From: Rutidosis leptorrhynchoides
Taxonomy: Eukaryota; Streptophyta; Magnoliopsida; Asterales; Asteraceae
NCBI RefSeq assembly: GCF_046630445.1
Contig: NC_092340.1
Coordinates: 16,222,001 to 16,286,000, forward strand
Direction: 5' to 3'
Length of the DNA: 64,000 nt
The notes beneath the pieces are model-generated. The model was not told the origin of the DNA and did not search any database. It was given only the letters and a program-made list of their open reading frames with translations. Shown here piece by piece: positions 1 to 10,800 of the stretch. The position numbers and the translations under genes were made by a program. The number at the start of each line of letters is the position of its first letter. Positions within the stretch are counted from its first letter, which is position 1.

Positions 1-777
1 TATTATAACTTGAGAATATTAATAAAGTATTAAACGTATAATACTTTACATGAACGTATTTGTTTCAATATGTTTATCGATGGAATTAGAAGATAATATC
101 AAATGATTGATTTATCAGATACATTATGATATGATTACGGGTCTATGTTATGAGGTCCACTGTGATTTAAGAAATCTATTCTTTTGGACAACATTCGGAA
201 AATGGTAAAGTGATTTATAAGTAAGAACGTGAAGTGTAAATAACTTAGATGTTGGATATCGACAAGTTAAGTAACTTGACATTTTTCATTAAGATGATTT
301 CATACGTTTATTTAACCTTTGAACTTTATCCCATGCTTCACCAACAAACTGTAATTTAAAAACTTGAAACCTATTATGAATATATATGATTCTACTTTTC
401 TAAAACATTTTATGATATAACGATTTCCATTATTTTAACCTTTAAACATAATGATTCTTAAAAATATATTTGGTTTTGGAAAACAAAATTATTATATTTA
501 TTTGATTTAGTTTCAAACGTACAAAAACGTTTTCAGTTTAAAAAGAACTTTATTATTAAAATGTATATAACTTTTATAAATATCTAGAACCACTTTTGAC
601 AACTCATTACTTAACTAGTATGATAAAGATAACGATATTTATATTTTATTTTATTAAATATATATAACGATTTAAATTAATATTATATATATTTATACGC
701 GTATTATACGTACATAGTTTTATACTTTTACTATACTTAAACTTTACCTTTACTTTATTTTTACTTTACTTTAACTT

Positions 778-888
778 TAATAATTCACTTTAATAATTCA
801 TACTTTAATAATTCACTTTAATAATTCATACTTTAATAATTCACTTTAATAATTCATACTTTAATAATTCACTTTAATAATTCAAAAA
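778..888. repeat. 28-bp tandem repeat in LTR
   Basis: About four copies of a 28-bp unit made of two near-identical halves (TTTAATAATTCAC and TTTAATAATTCATAC). It lies in the first third of the LTR and is not seen in the other LTRs of the family in this window. Confidence 0.8.
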
Positions 889-1479
889 TCTATTATAAAT
901 AGAATTCAATATGTTTCATTATTTCATAGAAACTTGAAAATATTTTTCTCTAAACTCTCTCAATCGATTTACATATATATATTTACTCCGTATTATTTCA
1001 AGATATTATTAGTATACATAAAATATTACGTCAGAGTGCTGTCCGAGTGATTTTGAAATTGTTTTTCAAGTGGGATTGGATTAAGGAAATTATGGTTTAT
1101 AGCTATGGAGGTGATTGGGTATGGTTCATGGGTATGCTCACGAGGTCAATATAGTGTTTATCATCTCCTTTGCGTCTACGTACCTTTCCTGCAATATTGA
1201 ATCTCAATATTGATACGTGAGTACTCATAATTTAACTTTTACATACTAATAGTGTATCCCTGACTAGTGCTCGAGTATATAGGATTATGCATGTTTGTAC
1301 TTTTGATATTGCCTTTAGCTAGGTTATGTTGAATCCTGAATTAGTTATATATGCGACTGAGATAAGGTATAAGATATGCATGTCGTTGGAAAGGTAGCGA
1401 AAAATTAAGAACTTTACATTTAGATATCGAATGATTTCGATGAACGGATGTGAAGTTATAGTCCATCGAACTTTTGTAT

Positions 1480-1646
1480 TATTATTAAAAATGATTATTA
1501 TTATCGTCGTTATTATCGTCGTTCTAGTTTTATCTTATTATTATTATTATTATTATCTTTATCAATAAAAGGATTTATCATTAAAAATTGTTATATATTT
1601 TTATTATTATCGTTAAAGTTATAATTAGTATTATTATTATTATCCA

Positions 1647-1682
<36 letters not shown>

Positions 1683-1800
1683 GGTATTATTATTATTATT
1701 ATCATTATTAATATATATATCATTATTTAAAAATAGTTATTGTTATTGTTATTATTATTATTACTATACTATATTATCATTAAGATAATTATTAGTATTA
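1480..1800. repeat. ATT-rich microsatellite tract
   Basis: Long runs of ATT triplets with interruptions, densest at about 1635-1710. The Leu/Ile-rich open frames over it come from the repeat and are not genes. Confidence 0.9.
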
Positions 1801-3626
1801 TCGTTAATAATGTTATAGTAACTATCATTATTAATATTAGTGTAATTAAAACAAATATTTGTAACACCTAATTATTTTGATTACTATTATTATCATTATT
1901 ACGAACACGATATAAAAGACGATTAAAAGCTATTAAACAAAACGATTAGGAAATAATGGGTAAGAGTATCATGATGAAATTAAAATATCATAAGATATTG
2001 ATTTAGATAAAATTATCGTTCTTATTATTTTTATCATTACTATTATTATTAAAATTATCGTTAGTATTAAAACTATCATTTTAACAAAAATTATCATTTT
2101 AATAAAAATGTCATTGTTACTATAAAATATCATTATTATTATTATTTTAAATAGAATTATTATTTTAAAGATAATATTAAAAATTATCGTAAATATTAAA
2201 GTTATCATAATTAGAATTATCGTTTTATCATAATGTCATCTTAGTAATTATAAATATTGATATTTTTATAATAATAATTATTATTACAAAATAATACAAC
2301 TTTTACTTACTATCATTATAGATATTATTTTATCAAATAAATATTTGATACAAACATATTTTACTACGTGTAATAACTTACTTTAATAATACCTATCATA
2401 TTATCTTTATAATATTAAATGAACCCTATAAATTTTATTACTTAATATATATAAAAGTATATTTTATTATATAAATATAATATAAAATTTTATTTATTAA
2501 TAAATAAATTATATTATTTACTCTAATAAATCTTTTAAAAATATTTAAAAATATAAAACGACGATATTTAAACTATATATTAATCATGTATAGATTTTTG
2601 GAAATTATTTTGAGTCAAATTTACTTTTGTTGACTTTTGCATATTATTCTCGAGCATTAGGATTGTGGTACACTATGACTTGACCTAATTTGTTAGACAA
2701 ATATTGACCAACACATAAATATATATAATTAATTTAGGTTCGTGAATCCGAGGCCAACCTTGCACTTGTTCAATGACGTTATATGTATTTTTACTACGAA
2801 ATACAGTATGGTGAGTTTCATTTACCTTTTTACCCTTTATATTTTTGGGACTGAGAATACATGCGCTTTTATAAATGTTTGACGAAATAGACACAAGTAA
2901 TTGAAACTACATTCTATGGTTGAATTATCGAAATCGAATATGCCCCTTTTTATTAAAGTCTGGTAATCTAAGAAATAGGGAACATACACCCTAATTGACG
3001 CGAATCCTAAAGATAGATCTATTGGGCCTAACAAACCCCATCCAAAGTACCGGATGCTTTAGTACTTCGAAATTATATCATGTCCGAAGGAGGATCCCGG
3101 AATGATAGGGGATATTCTTATATGTATCTAGTTAATGTCGGTTACCAGGTGTTCACCATATGAATGATTATTTTTTGTCTCTATGCATGAGACGTATATT
3201 TATGAGAACTGGAAATGAAATTCTTGTGGTCTATTAAAATGATGGAAATAAATGATTATGATAAACTAATGAACTCACCAACCTTTTGGTTGACACTTTA
3301 AAGCATGTTTATTCTCAGGTGTTAAAGAAATCTTCCGCTGTGCATTTGCTCATTTTAAAGATATTACTTGGAGTCTTTCATAGCATATTTCGAAGAACGT
3401 TGCATTCGAGTCATTGAGTTCATCAAAGATTATTATTAAATCAATTTATAGTTGGATAGTGAATATTATGAAATGGTTTGCATGCCTGTCAATTTTTGAT
3501 GTAAAGAAAGATTGTCTTTTAAAAACGAATGCAATGTTTGTAAAATGTATCATATAGAGGTCAAATACCTCGCAATGTAATCAACTATTGTGAATCGTTT
3601 ATAATGTATATGAACGGGTTCTTTCA

Positions 3627-4745
3627 ACGACAATGTGGTGTCTTAACACCGCGACTAGCCCATATGTCACTAACCCCGGAGTGATGTCTTAACACCGCGA
3701 CTAACCCACTCGTTACATAAAATGTGGTATCTTAACACCGCGATCAACCCACATTTCACGCCACACAAATAAATACATTATATACGTAAGCATATAATTA
3801 TTCCACTCACCTTAACCCCTTTAGTGAACGGTAACCAAGCTCGCAACCTTCAATGTAACGTACCTATTACATTATGCACATAATCAATCATACCATCAAG
3901 TTGGTCATCCAACTCACTCACCATCGTAGTGTTGTTTTGACCCTTGGTGCAAATGTGACCCATTTGCACCATTAACCCTCACACTAGGTCAAGATTACAC
4001 CAAATCACTAACATCAATTGATTATGGTCTTAAAACACTTATTAACACAAGGTTAGTCCAATTTTCATACACATTAGTCAACTTAAGTCACCCAAGACTC
4101 ATTTAACCCGATCCAAGGTCAACACACCCATTTGGGTCATCCACAAACCAAATTAACACCCGTTCACTTAACAACAAGGTGTGCTAGTGATTAACTAACC
4201 ATTTAAGACCCATAAACACAATTTAACACTTTAAAACCCTAGGCTAGTCATTCTTGGGTTCTTATGACTCAATCTTACCCAAAAACCCCCAAAGCACTAA
4301 TAAATGGGTTTTATGTTCACCATTGACCCAAACCCTAACCCTCAAATAAATCAAGGTAAATAAAATCAAGTTTAGAACATACCACCACAATCAAACCGTA
4401 TCTAGGGACTAGATGAACAACTTTAAAACTCGCGCTTTGACCCGAATCAAGCTTCTTCCTCCTTGATTTGAGCTTTCTCACACTAGAACTCTTTATCTCT
4501 CTAAAATTGAAGTGGAAGAGATAAGGTAGGTGAAAGATGAGGTGAAAAATGAGATCACATGGCTTATATACAATCATATGTGAAAAGACCAAAGTGCCCT
4601 CTATAAATTACAATTTACAATAAAAAACCCATTCTTTTCCCCGCGGCGCTCCTAGTGCCTTTTCTTGATATTTTCGGGTCGTTACATACACCCCCTCTTT
4701 GTCTACGCTAAGAAAAGCCATTGCATGACCCGATCATAATCTAAA
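3627..4745 (-). mobile_element. Old LTR fragment of the TGTAAC family with PPT
   Basis: Read on the minus strand, the LTR starts at 4686 with TGTAACGACCCG. Just before it (4687-4703) is a purine tract rich in G and A, the expected polypurine tract of a 3' LTR. The stretch at 4370-4470 resembles the end of the solo LTR at 19775-22114 (accession-like blocks on 'accaccacaatcaaaccgta' and 'aagcttcttc'). The other side of the LTR is cut by the long LTR ending at 3626. It is a degraded, old copy. Confidence 0.65.
3632..3756. repeat. Three stem-loop units in old LTR
   Basis: Three units share the core GTCTTAACACCGCGA. Each has an outer stem that differs in sequence but pairs: GAGTG (3679-3683) with CACTC (3707-3711), and AATGTGG (3721-3727) with CCACATT (3749-3755). 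The first unit pairs less well. GGTGT/ACACC forms an inner stem in the first unit. Confidence 0.6.
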
Positions 4746-4773
4746 TTTCGCGGTCATCATACATCATTGTATG

Positions 4774-5497
4774 TAGGCATGTGCATGGTGCGGTTCCGTC
4801 CTAAATTAATTCGGTTAGGTTCCGTCTCGAGTCCCAAATTATTGAAGAAAGTCATACCGAGGACCGTACCAAATAATTTTGGTTTGGTTCGGTTCGGTTC
4901 CATGATTTTCGATTCGGTTCCTGGAAAAGAACTGTCCCACTTGAGTACACTCATCATTGATTGCTGAAATTGCGATTAGAGCCGGTCTACTTTTCAAGAG
5001 AGGTAGGAAAAATGTCTATTTTCATTTTGACATGCAAAATATATATCATCCTATTAGTGTTTTTGTTTTTAAAACAGACTTTAAAAAAAAAGAAAAAACA
5101 CATTGTTATTATAAATAATATTAACAGAGTAGACAATGAAGCACAATTACATGGAGAAATGGATAAGTGTATGCAATGATCTCAAAACAAAGATACAAAA
5201 GACGAATGAAAACATCATCTTAAAGTGTTACTCTTTCTATTTGATGGTTTAGAACATGAAAAAAATAGAATAAGAAGACAATAATAGTATAGACTATTTG
5301 TTAAATTATAGATGGATAAAATGTAAATATTTCGGTCCGGTCCGTTTCCCATTTTTTTGGGTTCGGTCCGTCCCGTACCAAGGACGGAAAAATATGAAAT
5401 TTAAGGACCATGGACCATACCGAAACTCCTTGGTCCGGTTCGGTTCCACTCCGATTCGGTCCGGTCCTCGGTTTTTTCGGTTTTTTCCCGTACCATG
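4774..5497. mobile_element. hAT-like non-autonomous element, CGGTT-rich ends
   Basis: A 724-bp segment is flanked by the same 8 bp, ATTGTATG (4766-4773 and 5498-5505), the duplication length of hAT elements. The left end TAGGCATGTGCATGG resembles a common plant hAT MITE terminus. Both ends are rich in GGTTCGG/GGTCCGG motifs. The right terminus does not mirror the left one well, so the right boundary is less secure. No transposase is visible. Confidence 0.5.
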
Positions 5498-5505
5498 ATT
5501 GTATG

Positions 5506-5735
5506 CAGTGGCGGAAATAGGTGGGGGCACCTGCACCAGTGGATTTACAATTTTCAGTATAAAAATTTTGAGTTTTTCGATTTTGCCCCCAGTGCAAAAA
5601 AAATTTACCCCAAAGCCTTCATATTTTGCCCCATAACCTTCAAATTTTGCCCCATAACCTTCAAATTTTGTTCAAAAACCTCCATATTTTACTCTCAAAA
5701 AATTGCTACGTTTTTTAAAAAATAAATAATTCGTC
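5506..5735. mobile_element. hAT-type terminal fragment
   Basis: Starts with CAGTGGCGG, a terminus typical of plant hAT elements, followed by a run of GGGGGCAC and CCCCCAGTGC and three similar units around TTTGCCCCATAACCTTC. The matching CCGCCACTG end was not found, so this is an incomplete copy or an end fragment. Confidence 0.4.
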
Positions 5736-5957
5736 CCGGATGAAACAAATTTATGTTTTCGTTACTGATTGTATGTGTGACGTGCAGGCCAAAAATGCAT
5801 TTTGTTACCAGAAGGGCAAATTGTTATAGATGCTTGCAGTTCGGTACTTCTATTTGATTTACCTTTTCATCATATGCTTGTGTTAATGGATATGCATTCA
5901 TTATTATTTTTTTTACTAATAATGCATAAACTTTGTTATTGGTTAGTTTTAATTTAG

Positions 5958-6247
5958 AAAGATGACAATCTAGAAAACGATTCGAAAATGAACTATGGAC
6001 ACCTCCTCCGCCTTATCATCAACACGATAATCCACTGATGACACTTTGTTGTTGTCCTTGCATGATGGTATCTTCCATAATTGGTATGATGGGTAATAGT
6101 GTAGCGTGTCTTTGTTACCCGCTTCTCAGCTGTTTTGGTATGAATCGTGGTGGTGGTTTTGGTATGAATCAAGGTGGTTATCCTCATGGTCCGCCTCCTC
6201 CACATCATCGTCAACCTCTGCCTCCACATCATCGTCATTTCAAGTAA
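5958..6247 (+). CDS. Possible last exon of a small Cys-rich, Gly/Pro/His-rich protein
   Basis: I do not recognise the family. An open frame runs to TAA at 6245-6247 and can start after an acceptor-like AG at 5973 or at ATG 6038. It encodes a Pro-rich lead (WTPPPPYHQHD), a Cys-rich hydrophobic core (LCCCPCMMVSSIIGMMG, then ACLCYPLLSCFG) that could sit in a membrane, and a tail of Gly-Asn and Pro-His repeats ending HHRHFK. The Cys-rich core recalls small Cys-rich transmembrane stress proteins, but the motif order is not theirs. No upstream exon is identified. The composition is less AT-rich than the flanks, which supports coding. It may equally be a gene remnant between transposons. Confidence 0.35.
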
Positions 6248-6473
6248 ATCAATATCGGACCAACGTTCATGGTTCTGCTTTTTGGCTGAAATTAATGTTT
6301 GTGTTCTTTGGTTTTGGTTTAAAATGTTGGTTGTGTTCAGTAGATTTGTGTCTGGGTTGGTTTTTTTTCCCAAATGGTATGTAATCAAATCTATCTAGTC
6401 CAAGTGGTTTATCTGATCTTATTCAACAAATAGATTGAACGGCGTTGTTATATACTCCGTAACTTGCTAGTTA

Positions 6474-6725
6474 GACCATGGATAACGCAGCGTTTGTGAC
6501 CCTTATGCCGCCTACATGGCGTGAGAAACGCACCACAAACGCCCGGAATGGAGCGTTTGTCGGCGTTTGTCGGCGGATCACGGAGAGGAGAGAGGGCGTG
6601 ACAATGAGATGGCGAGCTATGATTAGTTCTAGATATTTTATCTCTCCAACTTTAATTTATTTACACCTCAAATATCAATTAAATTTTACCACATCACCCA
6701 CAAACGCCCTTACAAAAGGCCCCCC
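6474..6725. mobile_element. PIF/Harbinger-type MITE, copy 1
   Basis: A 252-bp element between TTA triplets (6471-6473 and 6726-6728), starting GACCATGGATAACG. It is homologous over nearly its whole length, in opposite orientation, to the segment nested in the neighbouring MITE. It carries GCGTTTGTGG-type motifs near both ends. TTA duplications are typical of PIF/Harbinger MITEs. Confidence 0.65.
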
Positions 6726-6728
6726 TTA

Positions 6729-7189
6729 GACCATAGATAACGGTGATTGTGACGTGAAGTGAGTAAGGTGTACTTTTTGGGGCAAGTCAATGACAGTACC
6801 ATGGTAGGGAAAGGGGGAGTTGTAATGGAAGTCTTTTGTAAGAAGTTTGACGGTGATGTGGTAAAATTTGATTGGTATTTGAGGTGTAAATAATTAAAAG
6901 TGAGAGAGAGAAAATACTCAAAACCAATTGCATGATGCCATGTCACAAGCCGCCCCTTTCCTCTCTCCATGATCCGCCGACCAACGCCTGAAGACAAACA
7001 CCCACAAACGCTCCATTTCGGGCGTTGGTGGGTGCGTTTGTCTTGACACCTCATGGGCATTCGGGGGAATGCAGCCTCATTATCTATGGTCTTACAACTA
7101 CCCCCTTTCCCTATCATGGTCCAGTCATTGATTTGCTCCAAAAAGTACACATTAACCACTCCACGTCACAATCACCATTATCTGTGGCC
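6729..7189. mobile_element. PIF/Harbinger-type MITE with a second MITE nested inside
   Basis: Terminal inverted repeats of about 100 bp: the left starts GACCATAGATAACGGTG, and the right, read in reverse, GGCCACAGATAATGGTG. TTA flanks both ends (6726-6728 and 7190-7192). The middle, about 6837-7091, is a copy of the 6474 element in inverted orientation with its own terminus ATTATCTATGGTC next to TTA at 7092. The long minus-strand ORF over this element is not a gene. Confidence 0.7.
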
Positions 7190-7192
7190 TTA

Positions 7193-7897
7193 TATGTGTA
7201 AATTTGAGTATGTCTTTAACAAACAAATCTCATATTTGATTTTATATGGTGTTGAATGTGTTCTCAATTATGCAAAGCTATTAAAGAATTAGGTAACTAC
7301 TCGTAATTGTAAAGAAACGCATGATAATGAAGCAAGATAATGAAATATTCATTTCTATTGGACAATATTGTTAAAAAATCTACCAAATTAAGTTGCATGT
7401 TTATATCTCTAAAACATCATTAGGATATTAACATTAACAACAAAACTATTACCTGTATCATGCATTGCAAATGCATATAGTTAACATTAACATAATATTT
7501 ATAGAAGAGTGAGATGTGAGAAAAAATTGTTCAAATTGTTAATTCGGTAGAATCAAACCTGAATTTTGGTTTGACATGTTAAACAGGTATCATTTTGATT
7601 ATGGAAAACTTCAAATCGCATCATTTTGGTTGAAATTTTTTACCTAAAATCCTTCAATTCAAGAATATTTAGTTTTAATTAACGATGTAGGAAGACAAGA
7701 CAAGCTGAGGTCAAAAATTTAGATAATTCGATATTGTTTAAACAAAACAATTTTCACACAATAAAAGAACTTCTAGACTTGTAGAGCTTAATATATGAAA
7801 ATAGTAGTACCAATTACACATGCCGTTAAAGTCAAAATCTTCATCATCGTCACCTGATACTGAACATTGGTGATGGGCATCATCATCATGATCAACA
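7193..7897. other. Intergenic / 3' flank of the AIMP1-like gene
   Basis: AT-rich sequence downstream of the stop codon at 7898-7900. No coding region is recognised. The first bases downstream of the stop probably hold the 3' UTR, whose end I cannot fix. Confidence 0.6.
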
Positions 7898-10800
7898 TCA
7901 TTTGACAGTGGCATTGCGAATCGTAGATGTGCATGGTCCAGCACTTGTCATAAATGGGACATCCTTAAATTTAGCCACACCTTCCTCATCAGTGAAGAGA
8001 TTCTGCACCCATTAAACAAACATTCACGTTAATACATGCATACATGCACACATCTATCATGAATGACAGAACCGCTTTTTTCAAATTTAATCAATACTTT
8101 TTTTTCAACTTTTTTGGATACTTAGCAACTGTCACTTTATATTGATGTAAACAACAAAAACTTAAAATTGTGAAATATGATTACCGGTGTTATCTTGTCA
8201 AGTTGTTTCTTCTTGGGGTTTAAAACATCTTCTGGCTTCCCTTCATGCCTGTATAAAATAAAATACATTATTAGATTAGCAGAAGTATTAATGGATATAC
8301 TACTGTAGTAAACATAAAGAGACGGTTGGTTCTTCATATGTAATTTTAATGCATACATACCCATAAAATGTAACACATTCACCGATTTTGGCCCCTTTCG
8401 GAACAATCAAAGGCTCTACAGCTGTATGGTCGGCATTTGAAGCACATAGCACCTGATACATAACAAAATTCCAAACACCATAAACTGGTAAATATTGGGG
8501 TGACGTGTTGAGTGGCGTGTTGGGTGATGTGTCAAAATATGGTTGGAAGTTAAATGAAAAAGAGGATAAAAAGTATTTAAAACATATTAAACAAATATTA
8601 AAATAAATATATAAATGTTACACGCCACAAAACTTTCCTGTGCTAAAATGAGCACGCCAAGCTCCAAAATGGTTGAGCACGCCTTGTTAGTGGCGTGTTG
8701 GGTGTGTGCTAGGAGCACATTGGCCCAACACGCCACTGTTAATCATGGTCTAAGAACGAGCACATGAGAGTAAAAATATGTTGGTTATGTTTCTAGTGAG
8801 TCTAATTGCTTCCATAGAAAGATCTCTATGCTAAAGGTTGAAATTGAAAGAAAAAAAAATGGACAAGTCATGATTAGCAAAGTGGAAAACAAAATTTTAG
8901 CAACAAATAAAGGGCTCACTCAACTTAAAACAAACAAGGAAACTGTTCATGTACATCTAAGAAATCATTCAGTATGCATAAACTCTTGGTCAGTAATAAA
9001 CCAGAATACCAGATATTTGGAAGACGAAAAGTTAAAATTATCACCTAAATGTAACTTTTTGAAATCATATTTTTAAAGTTGATGTAGAAAAACACACATG
9101 TGAGAGATGTACATTAAATCTAGGAGTATACACGACTAAAAATAATAGACAAAAGTTGGTACAAGTCTAAAACCCATAATATTACTAACCAGTCCTTCTG
9201 AAAGCACATCTCTTAGCTTTCCAGGTTTCACGTTGGTGATTAATACCACAAGACGGTCCTGTAAGGTTAAACGGCATGAAAATAACCATTATGAATTATA
9301 AAACATGGTTATAAATTTTAATAACAAGGCGTTGAGAAATCAAAAAATGTAATGAATAATGATAATATATGCAAAAAAAAATAAATAAATAATTTTACCT
9401 GCAACTCTTCAGGAGTGCAATACTTAGCCAAACCACTAACCACCTGTCGACATTTACCCTCACCGACATCTATCTCCTCAACCAATAAACTGAAACATGA
9501 ACATGAAGATTTCAACAAAACTCAATGACATCTATATACAGTAGATGTACCAATTTCAACACATTTGCTTACATTGATCAGCTTAAATAACAAGTTAACT
9601 GGGCTGTTCATGAAAATTCCCCCAAGTCTATCATTAAGGCATAAAACCTCCTCACTTGTTTTTACCAGAAGGTGTTGTTATTATAACTATCATTAATGTA
9701 TTAGTTCTCTAAATATATAAAGACACTTTAAGGATTGGAGAAAAGTTATCTGGAGTTCAGCCCAAGTTGAACCCATGTGTTTACACGAGTAAGTAAAGAT
9801 GGTCCATTCCAACCAAACCCGCCTACACTGCCACTTAATATGCACAAATACAATTCATAATTTTTTAATAATAGTTTTAAGCAAGTGAAGATGGCATAAG
9901 AATGTGAATTACCTGTCAGCTGATGGATGTTTGGACGCCTTACGAATGAACCCAACTTGTATTTTCAATAACCCGACACTTAATTCTTTGTCTTTTTCAT
10001 CTGCTGCTGCTACCTTTTCAGGCGCTTTCTTCTTCTCTGTAGCAGCTTCTGTTTTTCCTGCCGCTGGTTTCTTCGACTTCAAGAAAAATGCAAGTAAATT
10101 CACTACGAGAAATCTTGAAAAATAAGAAAAGCCCGGTTCATATTTCAGCAATTTTTCAATTTGTAATGCTTACAACAAATTTTTGTAGTTATTAAAGTAA
10201 TTTTAGAAAGGTAACTATTACAACAGTCAACATTCAAAATTATCATTTTGACTATAAAAAGCTAAAAACAGCTTAACTTCAAAAAGAAAATAGCACAAAA
10301 AAGAATAACTAAACTTAAATATTTAGTTAATAAAGTAAAAGTTTACTTTTTCACTGTCAGATACTACACACTTCATTAAGTCTTGATTTTATTGGTTTTA
10401 TATTTGTTCTTTCCTTCAATATCATTTAAAAAATTTACTTCTCAGAAACAATGAATGTATATCAGCAAATAGAAAATGTGTTAATCAAGAAATTCTCATG
10501 CAGATAGTATAATATACATTGTTACCTTTATATGTCTCAACTCTCGAGTATAAAATAACAAATAGAAAAAAAAATATATAAGTATCACAGGGCCCACCAA
10601 CAATTTAGTACTCGATTTTCATAGCAAAACCTAAACAGTAATCGAGATCAACCAAGGCCCATAAGACAAATAAAGCAGATATGGCCATATGGGTGAGACT
10701 GAAATAAATGAACACATGTATAACGAAAATAACCATGCATCACTTGATCGGGATTTGAATATACAAAATATAAATACCGTATCAGATTTTTTCTCAGTGT

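Larger units (their letters stand above)
1..3626 (+). mobile_element. Long LTR of a Gypsy-like element, left end outside the window
   Basis: This is the rest of an LTR of the TGTGACGACCCG family. Its first bases match the sequence about 180 bases inside the LTR that starts at 63498, and it ends near 3626 with GGGTTCTTTCA. Bases 2700-3620 are the reverse complement of blocks in the LTRs at 46996 and 55007. No coding region of its own is visible; its ORFs are low-complexity ATT runs. Whether it is a 3' LTR or a solo LTR cannot be decided because the left side is missing. Confidence 0.8.

Noticed and set aside
6710-7159. 149-codon minus-strand frame
   Set aside because: Lies wholly in nested MITEs and their inverted repeats.
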